Assembly: GCA_934445035.1 (NCBI GenBank)
Contig: CAKSDI010000003.1
Coordinates: 124,001-188,000, forward strand
Length of the DNA stretch: 64,000 nucleotides
Origin: an uncultured Eubacteriales bacterium
GTDB lineage: Bacteria; Bacillota; Clostridia; Oscillospirales; Acutalibacteraceae
Direction of reading: 5' to 3'
The translations under genes and the position numbers were made by a program. Below are positions 50,971-58,483 of the stretch, one piece after another. Position 1 is the stretch's first letter, and every line of letters starts with the position of its first letter. The notes below the pieces were generated by a model. That model was not told the origin of the DNA. It saw only the letters and a list, made by a program, of their open reading frames with translations, and searched no databases.

Positions 50971-51967
50971 TTTTTTCAGCCTTTCTTATCAGTTTTTTTA
51001 AAGTGCTTTTTTCGATCTTATCTATTTCTTCGATAAGGGAAATAATCTTTATCAAAAGGTCGTTTCGCTGTTTTGTTTCATAGGAGGCATAGAGTATGCG
51101 CGCTTTATCGGAAAGCCTCACAGCCTCCTTATAGCTTTCGCTTAAGCTGTTATTAAGTTTAAGTTCATCTTCAATAAGCTTTAGCCTTTTAAGCATTGCT
51201 TTTTTATGCTCCCACACCACACGCATTATTCTCCAATCGGAGCGGTTATAGGGAATTGAACCGTCAATAAGCTTTTTTAAATACATTTCAATGTATTTAT
51301 GCACTGCCGTTCCGTACACTGTGCCTCTTTCGCTTTTTTTATAGATCCTCAAATTAGAATTTAAGTATTCGCGGATATTTAAAAGTGCGGTTTTGGCGCT
51401 GAATTCAATTATTTCGCTTTTCGGCTTGAAGACCATAAAATTTGTATATTTGTTTTCTTTAAGCACAGATCTTCTGCCTTTATCAAGTCCTGCCTGAGGA
51501 GTTTTAAAAGGGCGGTACTTCCAGGTGCTGTCATAAGCGTAAATCGTGAAAGTTTTATCGTTTTCGTCATATCCGATTATAAGTCCGTCGTGAGCGAAAT
51601 GTCTTTTCTTATAAAATGTCTTTCCCTCAACATAAAAATCATCAATATTGTTATATCCCACAAAGTATCCTTGATCTATGCAGTTTTTAACTAATTTTAT
51701 AAAACCCCTTTCTAAAAATCTTCCCGTTACCCAAGTGATATCGTAACAAGGGCAATCGTGAAAAGAGCTGTGTTTAATTCTTATATCGGGTGTAGTAAAG
51801 CCGTCTAAAAATTTTCTTTCGCAGGTAAGAATTACCGCATTATTCAGGTACCAATTTTCTATAGTAGGATTTTCAAGAATTGTCGCCGTAGCCGTGCCCT
51901 GAAAGTGGTAGGAGCTGAAAAGCGGCTCTCTGAGCTTTAACTCTTTGCTTTTTTTAATTTTTTCCAT
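50957..51967 (-). CDS. BtrH/C39-like papain-fold protein, candidate ACP acyltransferase
   Basis: This 336-residue protein has a C39/BtrH-type pattern: cysteines at 49 and in FHDCPCYD (69-76), then GYFVGYNNIDDFYV and KRHFAHDGLIIGYD with H126-D127 before a YAYD strand. The C-terminal third is helical. BtrH moves an acyl group from an ACP to an aminoglycoside in butirosin synthesis. The neighbouring ACP and ligase make an acyl-transfer role here plausible. The family match is from memory of motifs and is not certain. Confidence 0.55.
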   Translation of the reverse strand: MEKIKKSKELKLREPLFSSYHFQGTATATILENPTIENWYLNNAVILTCERKFLDGFTTPDIRIKHSSFHDCPCYDITWVTGRFLERGFIKLVKNCIDQGYFVGYNNIDDFYVEGKTFYKKRHFAHDGLIIGYDENDKTFTIYAYDSTWKYRPFKTPQAGLDKGRRSVLKENKYTNFMVFKPKSEIIEFSAKTALLNIREYLNSNLRIYKKSERGTVYGTAVHKYIEMYLKKLIDGSIPYNRSDWRIMRVVWEHKKAMLKRLKLIEDELKLNNSLSESYKEAVRLSDKARILYASYETKQRNDLLIKIISLIEEIDKIEKSTLKKLIRKAEKNEII

Positions 51968-52196
51968 TGCCGTACTTCCTCACAAGCTCCACTATATCGT
52001 TTACAGTTTCAAATTCATAAGGATCCATATCCGATTCATTTAAGTTGATATCAAATTCCTCTTCTATATCGATAAGCAGGTTTACCATTGCAAGACTGTC
52101 TAACAGCAGATCGTCTGTCAGGCGGTCTTTTAATTTTATTTTTTTATTTTCCGAAACCTTTTTAATTATTTCTTTTACCTTTTCAGTAGTGGTCAT
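51954..52196 (-). CDS. Acyl carrier protein
   Basis: This 80-residue, four-helix carrier protein has the phosphopantetheine serine S34 in LLDSLAMVNL. It is not the fatty-acid AcpP, because it lacks the DSLD form and sits among a ligase and a BtrH-like gene. AAAGGATAATTAAAT lies before ATG 52196, and it overlaps both neighbours by 14 bases. Confidence 0.9.
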   Translation of the reverse strand: MTTTEKVKEIIKKVSENKKIKLKDRLTDDLLLDSLAMVNLLIDIEEEFDINLNESDMDPYEFETVNDIVELVRKYGNGKN

Positions 52197-52827
52197 ATTT
52201 AATTATCCTTTCTGCGTTTTCTTTAACTATTTTTCTGCATTTTTCTTCGCTTAAAGAAGAATTTATAAGAATTCCTTTGTTTTTCCTGCAAATATCAACA
52301 TATTCCTGTCTTAATCTGTACTGTAAAGGAATATCTATAAAGCTGTCCGCCTCGTCGGGGCGCTGTCTTACTCTTGAAATCGCCGTCTGCGGTGAAACAT
52401 CGAGGAAAAACGCAAGGTCGGGTTTTATAATATACTTAGCTATCTCGTAAATCCATTTGTCGCTTTTATATCCTCTTGCCCTTAAGTTTGCAAGGCAGGA
52501 ATAAAAATATCGGTCGCTTATGACTATGTAACCCTCTTCAAGCTTCTTTTTTATAAGCTTATTCGTATGCTGAATTCTATCGCTTGCGGCGAGTAAGGAT
52601 AAGCTTCTGTAATCAAATTCGCTGTGATCGGAGCTGTCCATATAAGTTCTGAAAATTTCCGATCGCCTTACCGCCTTTGTAGGCTGTTTTGTAAGAAAAA
52701 TAATATCTTTGTTTCCGATATCTTCAATAAGATCGTTTATCAAAGTAGTTTTTCCGCACCCGTCAAGTCCGCAAAATGTGATGAGTTTGCCGGGAGCCTT
52801 ATTTTTTATCATTTTAAGTTTTTTCAT
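52183..52827 (-). CDS. Thymidylate-kinase-like P-loop kinase
   Basis: This 214-residue kinase has P-loop GLDGCGKTT (20-28), SDRYFYS (DRY motif, about 105) and a RPDEADSF lid. It belongs to the thymidylate kinase superfamily, but TKQPT replaces the TREPG motif of true dTMP kinases. Its operon suggests a phosphorylation step in a specialised pathway. Start ATG 52827 has AAAGGAG upstream. Confidence 0.8.
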   Translation of the reverse strand: MKKLKMIKNKAPGKLITFCGLDGCGKTTLINDLIEDIGNKDIIFLTKQPTKAVRRSEIFRTYMDSSDHSEFDYRSLSLLAASDRIQHTNKLIKKKLEEGYIVISDRYFYSCLANLRARGYKSDKWIYEIAKYIIKPDLAFFLDVSPQTAISRVRQRPDEADSFIDIPLQYRLRQEYVDICRKNKGILINSSLSEEKCRKIVKENAERIIKYDHY

Positions 52828-53896
52828 AAATTTGCTCCTTTAAATTTTTTTCGCGGTTTTTAAGGAAAAATCTTTTAAGAATATCTTTTTCTTTAAAGAT
52901 ATATCTTTTTTTATCCGAGGGCGATATAACTATATCGAGCAGATCGGGATTTTCAAGGTATATTTCTTTAGCCTTTAATACCGCATAACCGAATTTATTT
53001 CCGAAAAGCTGCGCTGTTTGCAAAATCGCGAAAGCACATTCTTTTTCAAGACCTAAATCTTTTGCTTTTTTGAATATTTTAAAGATCTCGCTGTCCGAAA
53101 CCCCGAGTAAGAGCAGATAAATATCAGCGTATTTATAAAGCGTCATATCCCTTTTCATTTTCACCCACGGCAGAACAGTCGCTTCTTTAAAAAGATGCGC
53201 GCATAAGTGAAGAAAAAAGTCCGTATCGTTAAGAGTGATTATCTTAGCGCCGCCGCTTTCTTTTGTTACAGAGCTTTTTATAAGCTTTTTAATAAGCTTA
53301 TTATCGCCGTTTTTATAATCGAGAGAAAAATTCAGATCGATTTCAAAAAATTCAAAAAAGTCATTGCCGGTTCGTTTTATGTAAGGCACAGTTTCTCCTC
53401 TTAAAAACTTTGATTCGATGATATCTTTTCTCGTTGCAGGCACAAAGCTGCCGTTTACTATCTTTCCCTGCGAAAAGCCCTCTTTTTTCAGAGCATTTCC
53501 GAGCGCCGTGACATCCTTTGATTCGATCAGCAGGTCGATGTCGTTTGAAGTGCGGCAGCCTTTGGGATAAACAGAGCAAAGCCGCGCTCCCTTTAGCATT
53601 GAAGCTTTTATTTTGTATTTTTTTAAAATTCCGTAAAGCTCGTTTAAGCAGGTAAAAAAGCATTCGTTCTTTCGGCAGTTAACATCAAATCCCGCTTTTA
53701 AAGAATTTCTGAATTCTCGGTTTACCGAACTTAAAAGTCCGCTGTTTTTTAGATTTGTATAAGCCACGCCCTGCATTCTGTTATAGAAGATATTTCCTAA
53801 AACCTCCGCCGAAGCATATTTGATAAGCGAGCTGTCCACTTTGGTCTTTAAAGGTGTTACAAGCTGTTTAAACAGCTCTTTTTCTTTTTTCGTCAT
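52814..53896 (-). CDS. NTP_transf_5-type nucleotidyltransferase family protein
   Basis: This 360-residue protein has the nucleotidyltransferase-like core LKGARLCSVYP...SNDIDLLI (about 101-123) with D119 and D121 as the two metal aspartates. Later motifs are FFEIDLNFSL and FFLHLCAHLFKEA. It matches the uncharacterised NTP_transf_5 group often found in peptide or glycan clusters. GAAAGGACG lies before ATG 53896, and it overlaps the HTH gene by 29 bases. Confidence 0.75.
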   Translation of the reverse strand: MTKKEKELFKQLVTPLKTKVDSSLIKYASAEVLGNIFYNRMQGVAYTNLKNSGLLSSVNREFRNSLKAGFDVNCRKNECFFTCLNELYGILKKYKIKASMLKGARLCSVYPKGCRTSNDIDLLIESKDVTALGNALKKEGFSQGKIVNGSFVPATRKDIIESKFLRGETVPYIKRTGNDFFEFFEIDLNFSLDYKNGDNKLIKKLIKSSVTKESGGAKIITLNDTDFFLHLCAHLFKEATVLPWVKMKRDMTLYKYADIYLLLLGVSDSEIFKIFKKAKDLGLEKECAFAILQTAQLFGNKFGYAVLKAKEIYLENPDLLDIVISPSDKKRYIFKEKDILKRFFLKNREKNLKEQIYEKT

Positions 53897-54248
53897 ATTT
53901 ATCGTCCTTTCTTTCGGGTTTAGAATAAATCAGGATAAGCGAAGCAAACAGTTTTTCTTCCTTTTTAGAAAGAAGATTCAGCTTATCCGCTTTTTTTTTA
54001 ATACTTTTTAAAAGTTCTGTTTCCTCAAATGTCATATAAGCGCGGTCCATATTGTAATCTTCGGTTATGAAAATTCCGCCGTGCGTACCCGACTTTGTAT
54101 ATATCGGATAAGTCAGACTGAGCAAATCAATATCTCTGCGGATAGTCTTTTCGTTTACGCCGTACTTTTGCGCAAGTTCGTAAACAGTGGCAAATCTGTT
54201 TCTGCAAAGACTTTTTATGATATCTTGCCTTCTTTCGGAAGTTCCCAT
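53868..54248 (-). CDS. Small DeoR-type HTH regulator heading the carrier-protein operon
   Basis: This 126-residue protein has winged-helix motifs RRQDIIKSLCRNRFATVYEL and GVNEKTIRRDIDLLS, then GGIF and a short charged tail. It is similar to the HTH at 48609-48932 but not identical, so it is probably a paralogue. It has no sensor domain. GAGGTGAGAAG lies before ATG 54248. A TATAAT and a palindrome lie upstream. Confidence 0.78.
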   Translation of the reverse strand: MGTSERRQDIIKSLCRNRFATVYELAQKYGVNEKTIRRDIDLLSLTYPIYTKSGTHGGIFITEDYNMDRAYMTFEETELLKSIKKKADKLNLLSKKEEKLFASLILIYSKPERKDDKYDEKRKRAV

Positions 54249-54275
54249 TTGCTTCTCACCTCTTTTCTTGAGATG

Positions 54276-54312
54276 ATTATAAAATTTAAACCGGACAACT
54301 TATGTCCGGTTT
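54276..54312 (-). promoter_or_regulatory. -10 box and CCGGACA palindrome upstream of the HTH-headed operon
   Basis: TATAAT is at 54276-54281 (minus). Just upstream, AAACCGGACA (54288-54297) and TGTCCGGTTT (54303-54312) form a 10-base-pair inverted repeat with a five-base spacer, covering the expected -35 region. It may be an operator for the HTH protein or a second terminator. Confidence 0.5.
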
Positions 54313-54330
54313 AAAAAAATAATTTTAAAA

Positions 54331-54373
54331 AAATAAAAAAAAGCGGTTTTAGATTTTATCTAAAACCGCTTTT
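54331..54373 (-). terminator. Terminator after the small membrane protein at 54387
   Basis: A perfect 15-base-pair stem (arms 54339-54353 and 54359-54373) is followed by a long T tract on the minus strand. Confidence 0.9.
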
Positions 54374-54386
54374 ATAATATAAAAAC

Positions 54387-54884
54387 TTAATTTTCTGCCG
54401 CCTTTTTAACTAATTGCTCCTGATAAACATTTTCCGAAGTTTTATAAAAAACTATATGTTTTTTAAGATCGTTCCCATAGTTATCTGTTAAAGTTGCTTT
54501 AAAATAATCTTTATTTCTAAAATCACATCTGTATTTTGCTATATATTCCGGATCATAATAATCTTTGTCTTCATCAATTTTGCCATTAAGATGTTCTATA
54601 ACCAAAACATTTCTGTTATATCCTATATTTGCTATGATAGGAGTTTTTTGCCCATCTAAATTTATGTCGCCGTACATCTTATAATCGATATCCGTATAAA
54701 GATGGATATTAAGATCGTCAGAATACCATTCGGTAAGACTTTGAGCTGCAATACTTCTTTGAGATTTTTTATCCAAAAAGATCAAAAATGCAAAGTTAAG
54801 ATTTACAAAAAACAATGGGATTATTAAAGCAAATATTACAATACAAATTATTACTTTAAATATTATATTTTTTGTTCCTGCCAA
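54387..54884 (-). CDS. Small membrane-anchored protein, family A copy 2
   Basis: This 165-residue protein has one N-terminal membrane helix (about 8-35) and an extracellular-facing beta-rich region. Residues 50-150 (TEWYSDDLNIHLYTD onward) align by eye with the protein at 55401-55850 (TEWYSENKNIHFAVD), so they are paralogues. It probably starts at TTG 54884, with GAGGAG upstream. The function is unknown. The position downstream of an RHS gene makes immunity one option. Confidence 0.65.
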   Translation of the reverse strand: MAGTKNIIFKVIICIVIFALIIPLFFVNLNFAFLIFLDKKSQRSIAAQSLTEWYSDDLNIHLYTDIDYKMYGDINLDGQKTPIIANIGYNRNVLVIEHLNGKIDEDKDYYDPEYIAKYRCDFRNKDYFKATLTDNYGNDLKKHIVFYKTSENVYQEQLVKKAAEN

Positions 54885-54912
54885 ACCGCTCTTCTCCTCT
54901 CTTTAAAAAGCA

Positions 54913-55404
54913 TTATTTTTTTCGGTAAATATAATATTGTTTTAAATTATACGAAAAGCTAAAAAGCTTTTGAATTTCGGAGTTTTCGAGCGAACTATCC
55001 GCAGATATCGCCCACATAACGGGAGATTTTCCATATAAGCTTTTTCTGAAAACAAGTTTATTAAGTCTGTCAGCCTCTTCTGTAAGCTCAGAAAGACTGA
55101 AAGCAGAACCTTTGAGTTTATAAATATTTTTAAAAATATTGCTTTTTGTTTTCACCTCTGCCACAGTAAGACTGATATCGTCCGTTACAAAAACATATTC
55201 GCTTTTATCGGTCTTTAATCTGCACTTTTCCTCAATATCTCCCTCAAAGCTCGGCAGATTATAGAGTGCGGCGGAGTAGCTGCCATAATAACCGTCGATC
55301 GTGGTTTTATATTTAAAAGGCACGAAAAACATTATATAGCACAATATCAGGATAAAAACAATATAAACACCGAAGATCTGAAAATTTTTCTTTTTCATAA
55401 TCAT
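54913..55404 (-). CDS. Small membrane-anchored protein
   Basis: This 163-residue protein has an N-terminal membrane helix (about 8-26) and a soluble part with no motif I know. It lies between the two family A paralogues and overlaps the upstream one by four bases (ATGA). AGGAG supports ATG 55404 or ATG 55398. Confidence 0.6.
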   Translation of the reverse strand: MIMKKKNFQIFGVYIVFILILCYIMFFVPFKYKTTIDGYYGSYSAALYNLPSFEGDIEEKCRLKTDKSEYVFVTDDISLTVAEVKTKSNIFKNIYKLKGSAFSLSELTEEADRLNKLVFRKSLYGKSPVMWAISADSSLENSEIQKLFSFSYNLKQYYIYRKK

Positions 55405-55850
55405 TTATCTCCTGTTTTAAATTTTTCAGATACTTTGCTAAAAACCGTTTTTTCTTCAAGCGGATAATCATAATTTGTAATTATAAGTTTGGCTTTAAAT
55501 TTATCTTTCTTTTTAAATTTATATTCTAATTTATACCGAGCGATAAGCAAATCTTCCGAGTCCGAATCTTCATAAGAATAAAGAGTTAAGAAATTATCAC
55601 CGAGTGAATAATCCGCTTTAATAGGAATTTGCTTGCCCGAAATAACCGCAGTTCCGAAAATCTGACCTTCCTTATCTACGGCAAAGTGGATATTTTTATT
55701 TTCTGAATACCATTCTGTTGAAGTCTGATCTCCAATAACATGGTAACCGATACCAAAACAATAAGTTATAAGAAACAAAAACAAAAGAATATTAAGCGCC
55801 AGGATCACTGCAACCGCAGCCACAATACGAATCTTTTTTGTTTTAAACAA
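55401..55850 (-). CDS. Small membrane-anchored protein, family A copy 1
   Basis: This 149-residue protein has an N-terminal membrane helix and the TEWYSENKNIHF region shared with the protein at 54387-54884. TTG 55850 is chosen because GGAGG lies 9 bases upstream; the in-frame GTG 55859 touches the ribosome site. No known family is recognised. Confidence 0.62.
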   Translation of the reverse strand: MFKTKKIRIVAAVAVILALNILLFLFLITYCFGIGYHVIGDQTSTEWYSENKNIHFAVDKEGQIFGTAVISGKQIPIKADYSLGDNFLTLYSYEDSDSEDLLIARYKLEYKFKKKDKFKAKLIITNYDYPLEEKTVFSKVSEKFKTGDK

Positions 55851-55964
55851 ACCTCTCACCCTCCGCGAAAAAACTTTTCAATTAATTTATATTATAATAA
55901 ATATAAGATTAAATCAAAAATTCAACAATCGACATAATAGACAATTTTTTATTTTGTCTATTTT

Positions 55965-56004
55965 AAAAAACTGCCGCACTTTTAAAACATTAAAAATGCG
56001 GCAG
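55965..56004 (-). terminator. Terminator after the protein at 56009
   Basis: The arms 55971-55985 and 55990-56004 pair over 15 positions (one G-U on the minus strand) and are followed by T6. Confidence 0.88.
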
Positions 56005-56008
56005 AAAA

Positions 56009-56512
56009 TCAAATTGTTCTTTCTATATAGTAGACAAAATAGTATGATTTATTATTGTGTTTAAATTCCTGATAATTATATCCGTCAATCTCGATATCAT
56101 CTGATTTTTTTACGACGCAGAAATGTACTGGCCCCTCACCGTTTCGATTGAAAAATGTAGGAGTATATTCTTTCCATTTATCAAATTCAGGAATTTCATC
56201 GGGTACTTTATCGTAATTTATTTCCTCTGTGTGATCGCCTAATACTGCGTATCTTTTAAAACTTGTTTTTCCTTTTATTTTAAAATCATACAAACGAATT
56301 TCGTTATTAACTTTAAATATGTACAGCAAACCGTTACTGTTTTTTATCTCTGTTATTTTTTCACCGCGAAAAGTTTCTTCGTCTTGCAAAAAAACTGCTT
56401 GATCGGGCGTAACATAATAGCCGAAAAAACTCGCACTGTTGACTGACAGCAGCTCACAAATTAAAATATTAAAGAATATAAACAGTGCTAAAAGGAATGA
56501 TCTTTTATTCAT
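56009..56512 (-). CDS. Small membrane-anchored protein, family B copy 3
   Basis: This 167-residue protein has an N-terminal membrane helix (about 5-24). The core VTPDQAV, LYDFKIKGK, W..YTPTF and HFCVVKKSD...YYFVYYI matches the proteins at 57364 and 57884. ATG 56512 overlaps the previous gene's stop by 8 bases. Immunity protein is possible from context only. Confidence 0.65.
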   Translation of the reverse strand: MNKRSFLLALFIFFNILICELLSVNSASFFGYYVTPDQAVFLQDEETFRGEKITEIKNSNGLLYIFKVNNEIRLYDFKIKGKTSFKRYAVLGDHTEEINYDKVPDEIPEFDKWKEYTPTFFNRNGEGPVHFCVVKKSDDIEIDGYNYQEFKHNNKSYYFVYYIERTI

Positions 56513-57188
56513 TTTCTTTATCAAACCTTTCAACCAAAGAAATGAAATTTTCCTTATTAGGAGAAATTCTCTCGTCTTGAGTGCTTATCTCGTCAGCCTT
56601 TTTTAAAAATTCTTCAAAATTTTCAAGACCTTTCTTTTTAGCTGCACGTTCTGCAAATAAGCATTGAAGATACTGCAAAAAAGGTTCATTGTATTGATCG
56701 GATAAGATACCCTCGAGATTATTTGTATCAGTAAGTCTGCGGAATTTTCTGTATGTTTTCTTCATTTTTCTGCTGTTTTCCAAGCGGCTTAAGAAAAGTT
56801 TATACTCTTTTGGATTAACCTTAAAATAAAGTATGAAACATAAAACAATAATTCCTTCGAATTCTTGTGGAGTTGTTGACCAAAAATAATTATTTTTAAT
56901 CAAATTATAATAATCCACATTTATTTTTTCATCAAACAATGAATTCGTTATAATTCTTAGTCTTACAGTGTCATTGAAGAAAGAAAATTTATGTGTTTTT
57001 ATATAATCCTCGCAAAACTTTATTGATAAAATTTCTGTATCTTTATTATTTTCAAGCAATTCAACTTTTTGTAAAAAATATAAATAATCTTTTCTATCCT
57101 TAGAAAACTTAAGTAAAATTCCAAATACTAAAGTCAAAACATAAACAATTGCCCAAGGGAAAGTAAACAGAGAATAATAAATATCCAA
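56505..57188 (-). CDS. Unknown membrane-anchored helical protein
   Basis: This 227-residue protein has an N-terminal membrane helix (about 5-27), then a helical, charged region. No family is recognised. It starts at TTG 57188, with AGGGG upstream. It is coupled to the family B gene downstream and lies between family B copies, so it belongs to the RHS-downstream island. Confidence 0.55.
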   Translation of the reverse strand: MDIYYSLFTFPWAIVYVLTLVFGILLKFSKDRKDYLYFLQKVELLENNKDTEILSIKFCEDYIKTHKFSFFNDTVRLRIITNSLFDEKINVDYYNLIKNNYFWSTTPQEFEGIIVLCFILYFKVNPKEYKLFLSRLENSRKMKKTYRKFRRLTDTNNLEGILSDQYNEPFLQYLQCLFAERAAKKKGLENFEEFLKKADEISTQDERISPNKENFISLVERFDKENE

Positions 57189-57309
57189 TCAAATAACCCC
57201 TAATTTTTAATGCGGAACTTAATACCTATTTAAAGAATACTATAATTATTTCATTATTACAATAGGCACTTTAAATGAATTTGCAATCTTCAATTTGTGC
57301 ACTATTATT

Positions 57310-57346
57310 AAAACTTCCGCACTTTTATCTTATAAAAGTGCGGAAG
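57310..57346 (-). terminator. Terminator after the protein at 57364
   Basis: A perfect 15-base-pair stem (arms 57314-57328 and 57332-57346) with a T-rich flank shares the CCGCACTTTTA core with the terminator at 55965-56004. Confidence 0.85.
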
Positions 57347-57363
57347 AAAGCATAATAAAATCC

Positions 57364-57861
57364 TTAGCTTTGATAAATAAAATAATACTTTTCGTCTAAA
57401 TACTCAAATTCAACCTTTGAATAGCTCGAATCTATTTTGGAATCGCCCTTTTTTATCACACAAAAGGGAATCTGTTCTGCTTTATCATTTTTATAAAGAG
57501 GACGATATGAGAGCCATTCTTCTGATTTTGGAAATTCCTCTGAAACATTTTCAAAATCTATTGTAAATACTTGATAATTATTCACGGAATACTTTTTGCC
57601 ATTCGAATCAGATTTGATTTTAAAATCAAAAATTTTAATTTTATCATATTGCAAAACTGCTTCTAAATAACTCCCCCGCGATTTGAGGAGTACTATTTTT
57701 TTAGCTTTATTAGGCTTTAAAAAATTGCTTACGGCAGTTTCCGGTGAAGCATAAAATTTTTTATAGTTATATTTTGTTCCCTTTATGAATCCAAAAAGGC
57801 TTGATATAAATAATACGATCGATAAAACAAACAAAATATATTTCGCTTTACTCTTTTTCAA
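57364..57861 (-). CDS. Small membrane-anchored protein, family B copy 2
   Basis: This 165-residue protein has an N-terminal membrane helix (about 8-28) and the family B core: ASPETAV, IFDFKIKSD, W.SYRPLY, PFCVIKKGD and KYYFIYQS. The start is TTG 57861, with GGAAGG 13 bases upstream. It lies 22 bases after copy 1 in the RHS operon. Confidence 0.62.
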   Translation of the reverse strand: MKKSKAKYILFVLSIVLFISSLFGFIKGTKYNYKKFYASPETAVSNFLKPNKAKKIVLLKSRGSYLEAVLQYDKIKIFDFKIKSDSNGKKYSVNNYQVFTIDFENVSEEFPKSEEWLSYRPLYKNDKAEQIPFCVIKKGDSKIDSSYSKVEFEYLDEKYYFIYQS

Positions 57862-57883
57862 TTTATGAGTTCAAACCTTCCAG

Positions 57884-58459
57884 TTATTTATTCGAAAATT
57901 CATAACAAATACAATAAGTTTCATCATTATATCTGAATTTCAAAAAAGAATAATTTCCATGTTCTTCAAGAAATTCGGGTGTACTAATACACCAATTTAT
58001 CGTTTTTTTACTATTAAAAATACTAAAAGGTATTGAGTTCCAACTAAAATCGTTGTATTCTTCAAATTCTTTTATATCGTTTTCAATAGAACCACTTTTA
58101 TAACTTGTAAAAGATTTATATGCTTTGCGATTAAAAACGCTTTTCACATTATAAATCACTATAGTCAACTCATCGTTTTTAATCAAAAAATCAACAATAT
58201 GATTATCTGAAGCAGCCGAAAGCAGGTAATCCGCATTTTTATACGGTTGCAAACCCTTATATTCTTCATAGGATGTGACAAATTCAGAATTTTTATTGGA
58301 TTCCAACCCACTATATTCTTTATCGTTGGAGGCAAATTCAGATCTTGCCTCATTCAAATCATTATAATAAAATTTGAAATTTCCTGTAAAAATATCCAAC
58401 AATAAAGCAGCTAACAATAGAATATATGAGATAGGTAAGATTATTTTACTGAGTTTCAT
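57884..58459 (-). CDS. Small membrane-anchored protein, family B copy 1, directly after the RHS gene
   Basis: This 191-residue protein has an N-terminal membrane helix (about 7-25). It then has an internal near-repeat (SEFASNDKEYSGL and SEFVTSYEEYKGL) and a diverged family B core ending YNDETYCICYEF. It lies 24 bases after the RHS stop, the usual position of the cognate immunity gene. AGGAAA lies before ATG 58459. Confidence 0.65.
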   Translation of the reverse strand: MKLSKIILPISYILLLAALLLDIFTGNFKFYYNDLNEARSEFASNDKEYSGLESNKNSEFVTSYEEYKGLQPYKNADYLLSAASDNHIVDFLIKNDELTIVIYNVKSVFNRKAYKSFTSYKSGSIENDIKEFEEYNDFSWNSIPFSIFNSKKTINWCISTPEFLEEHGNYSFLKFRYNDETYCICYEFSNK

Positions 58460-58483
58460 TAAAAATTTCCTAACTTGAGTATT

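Noticed and set aside
52183..52827. Housekeeping thymidylate kinase (tmk)
   Set aside because: The TREPG motif is altered to TKQPT and the gene is embedded in a specialised operon.
46163..54248. Complete prophage
   Set aside because: Only lysis-type genes are present; no integrase, terminase, capsid, tail or attachment-site repeats were seen in the window.
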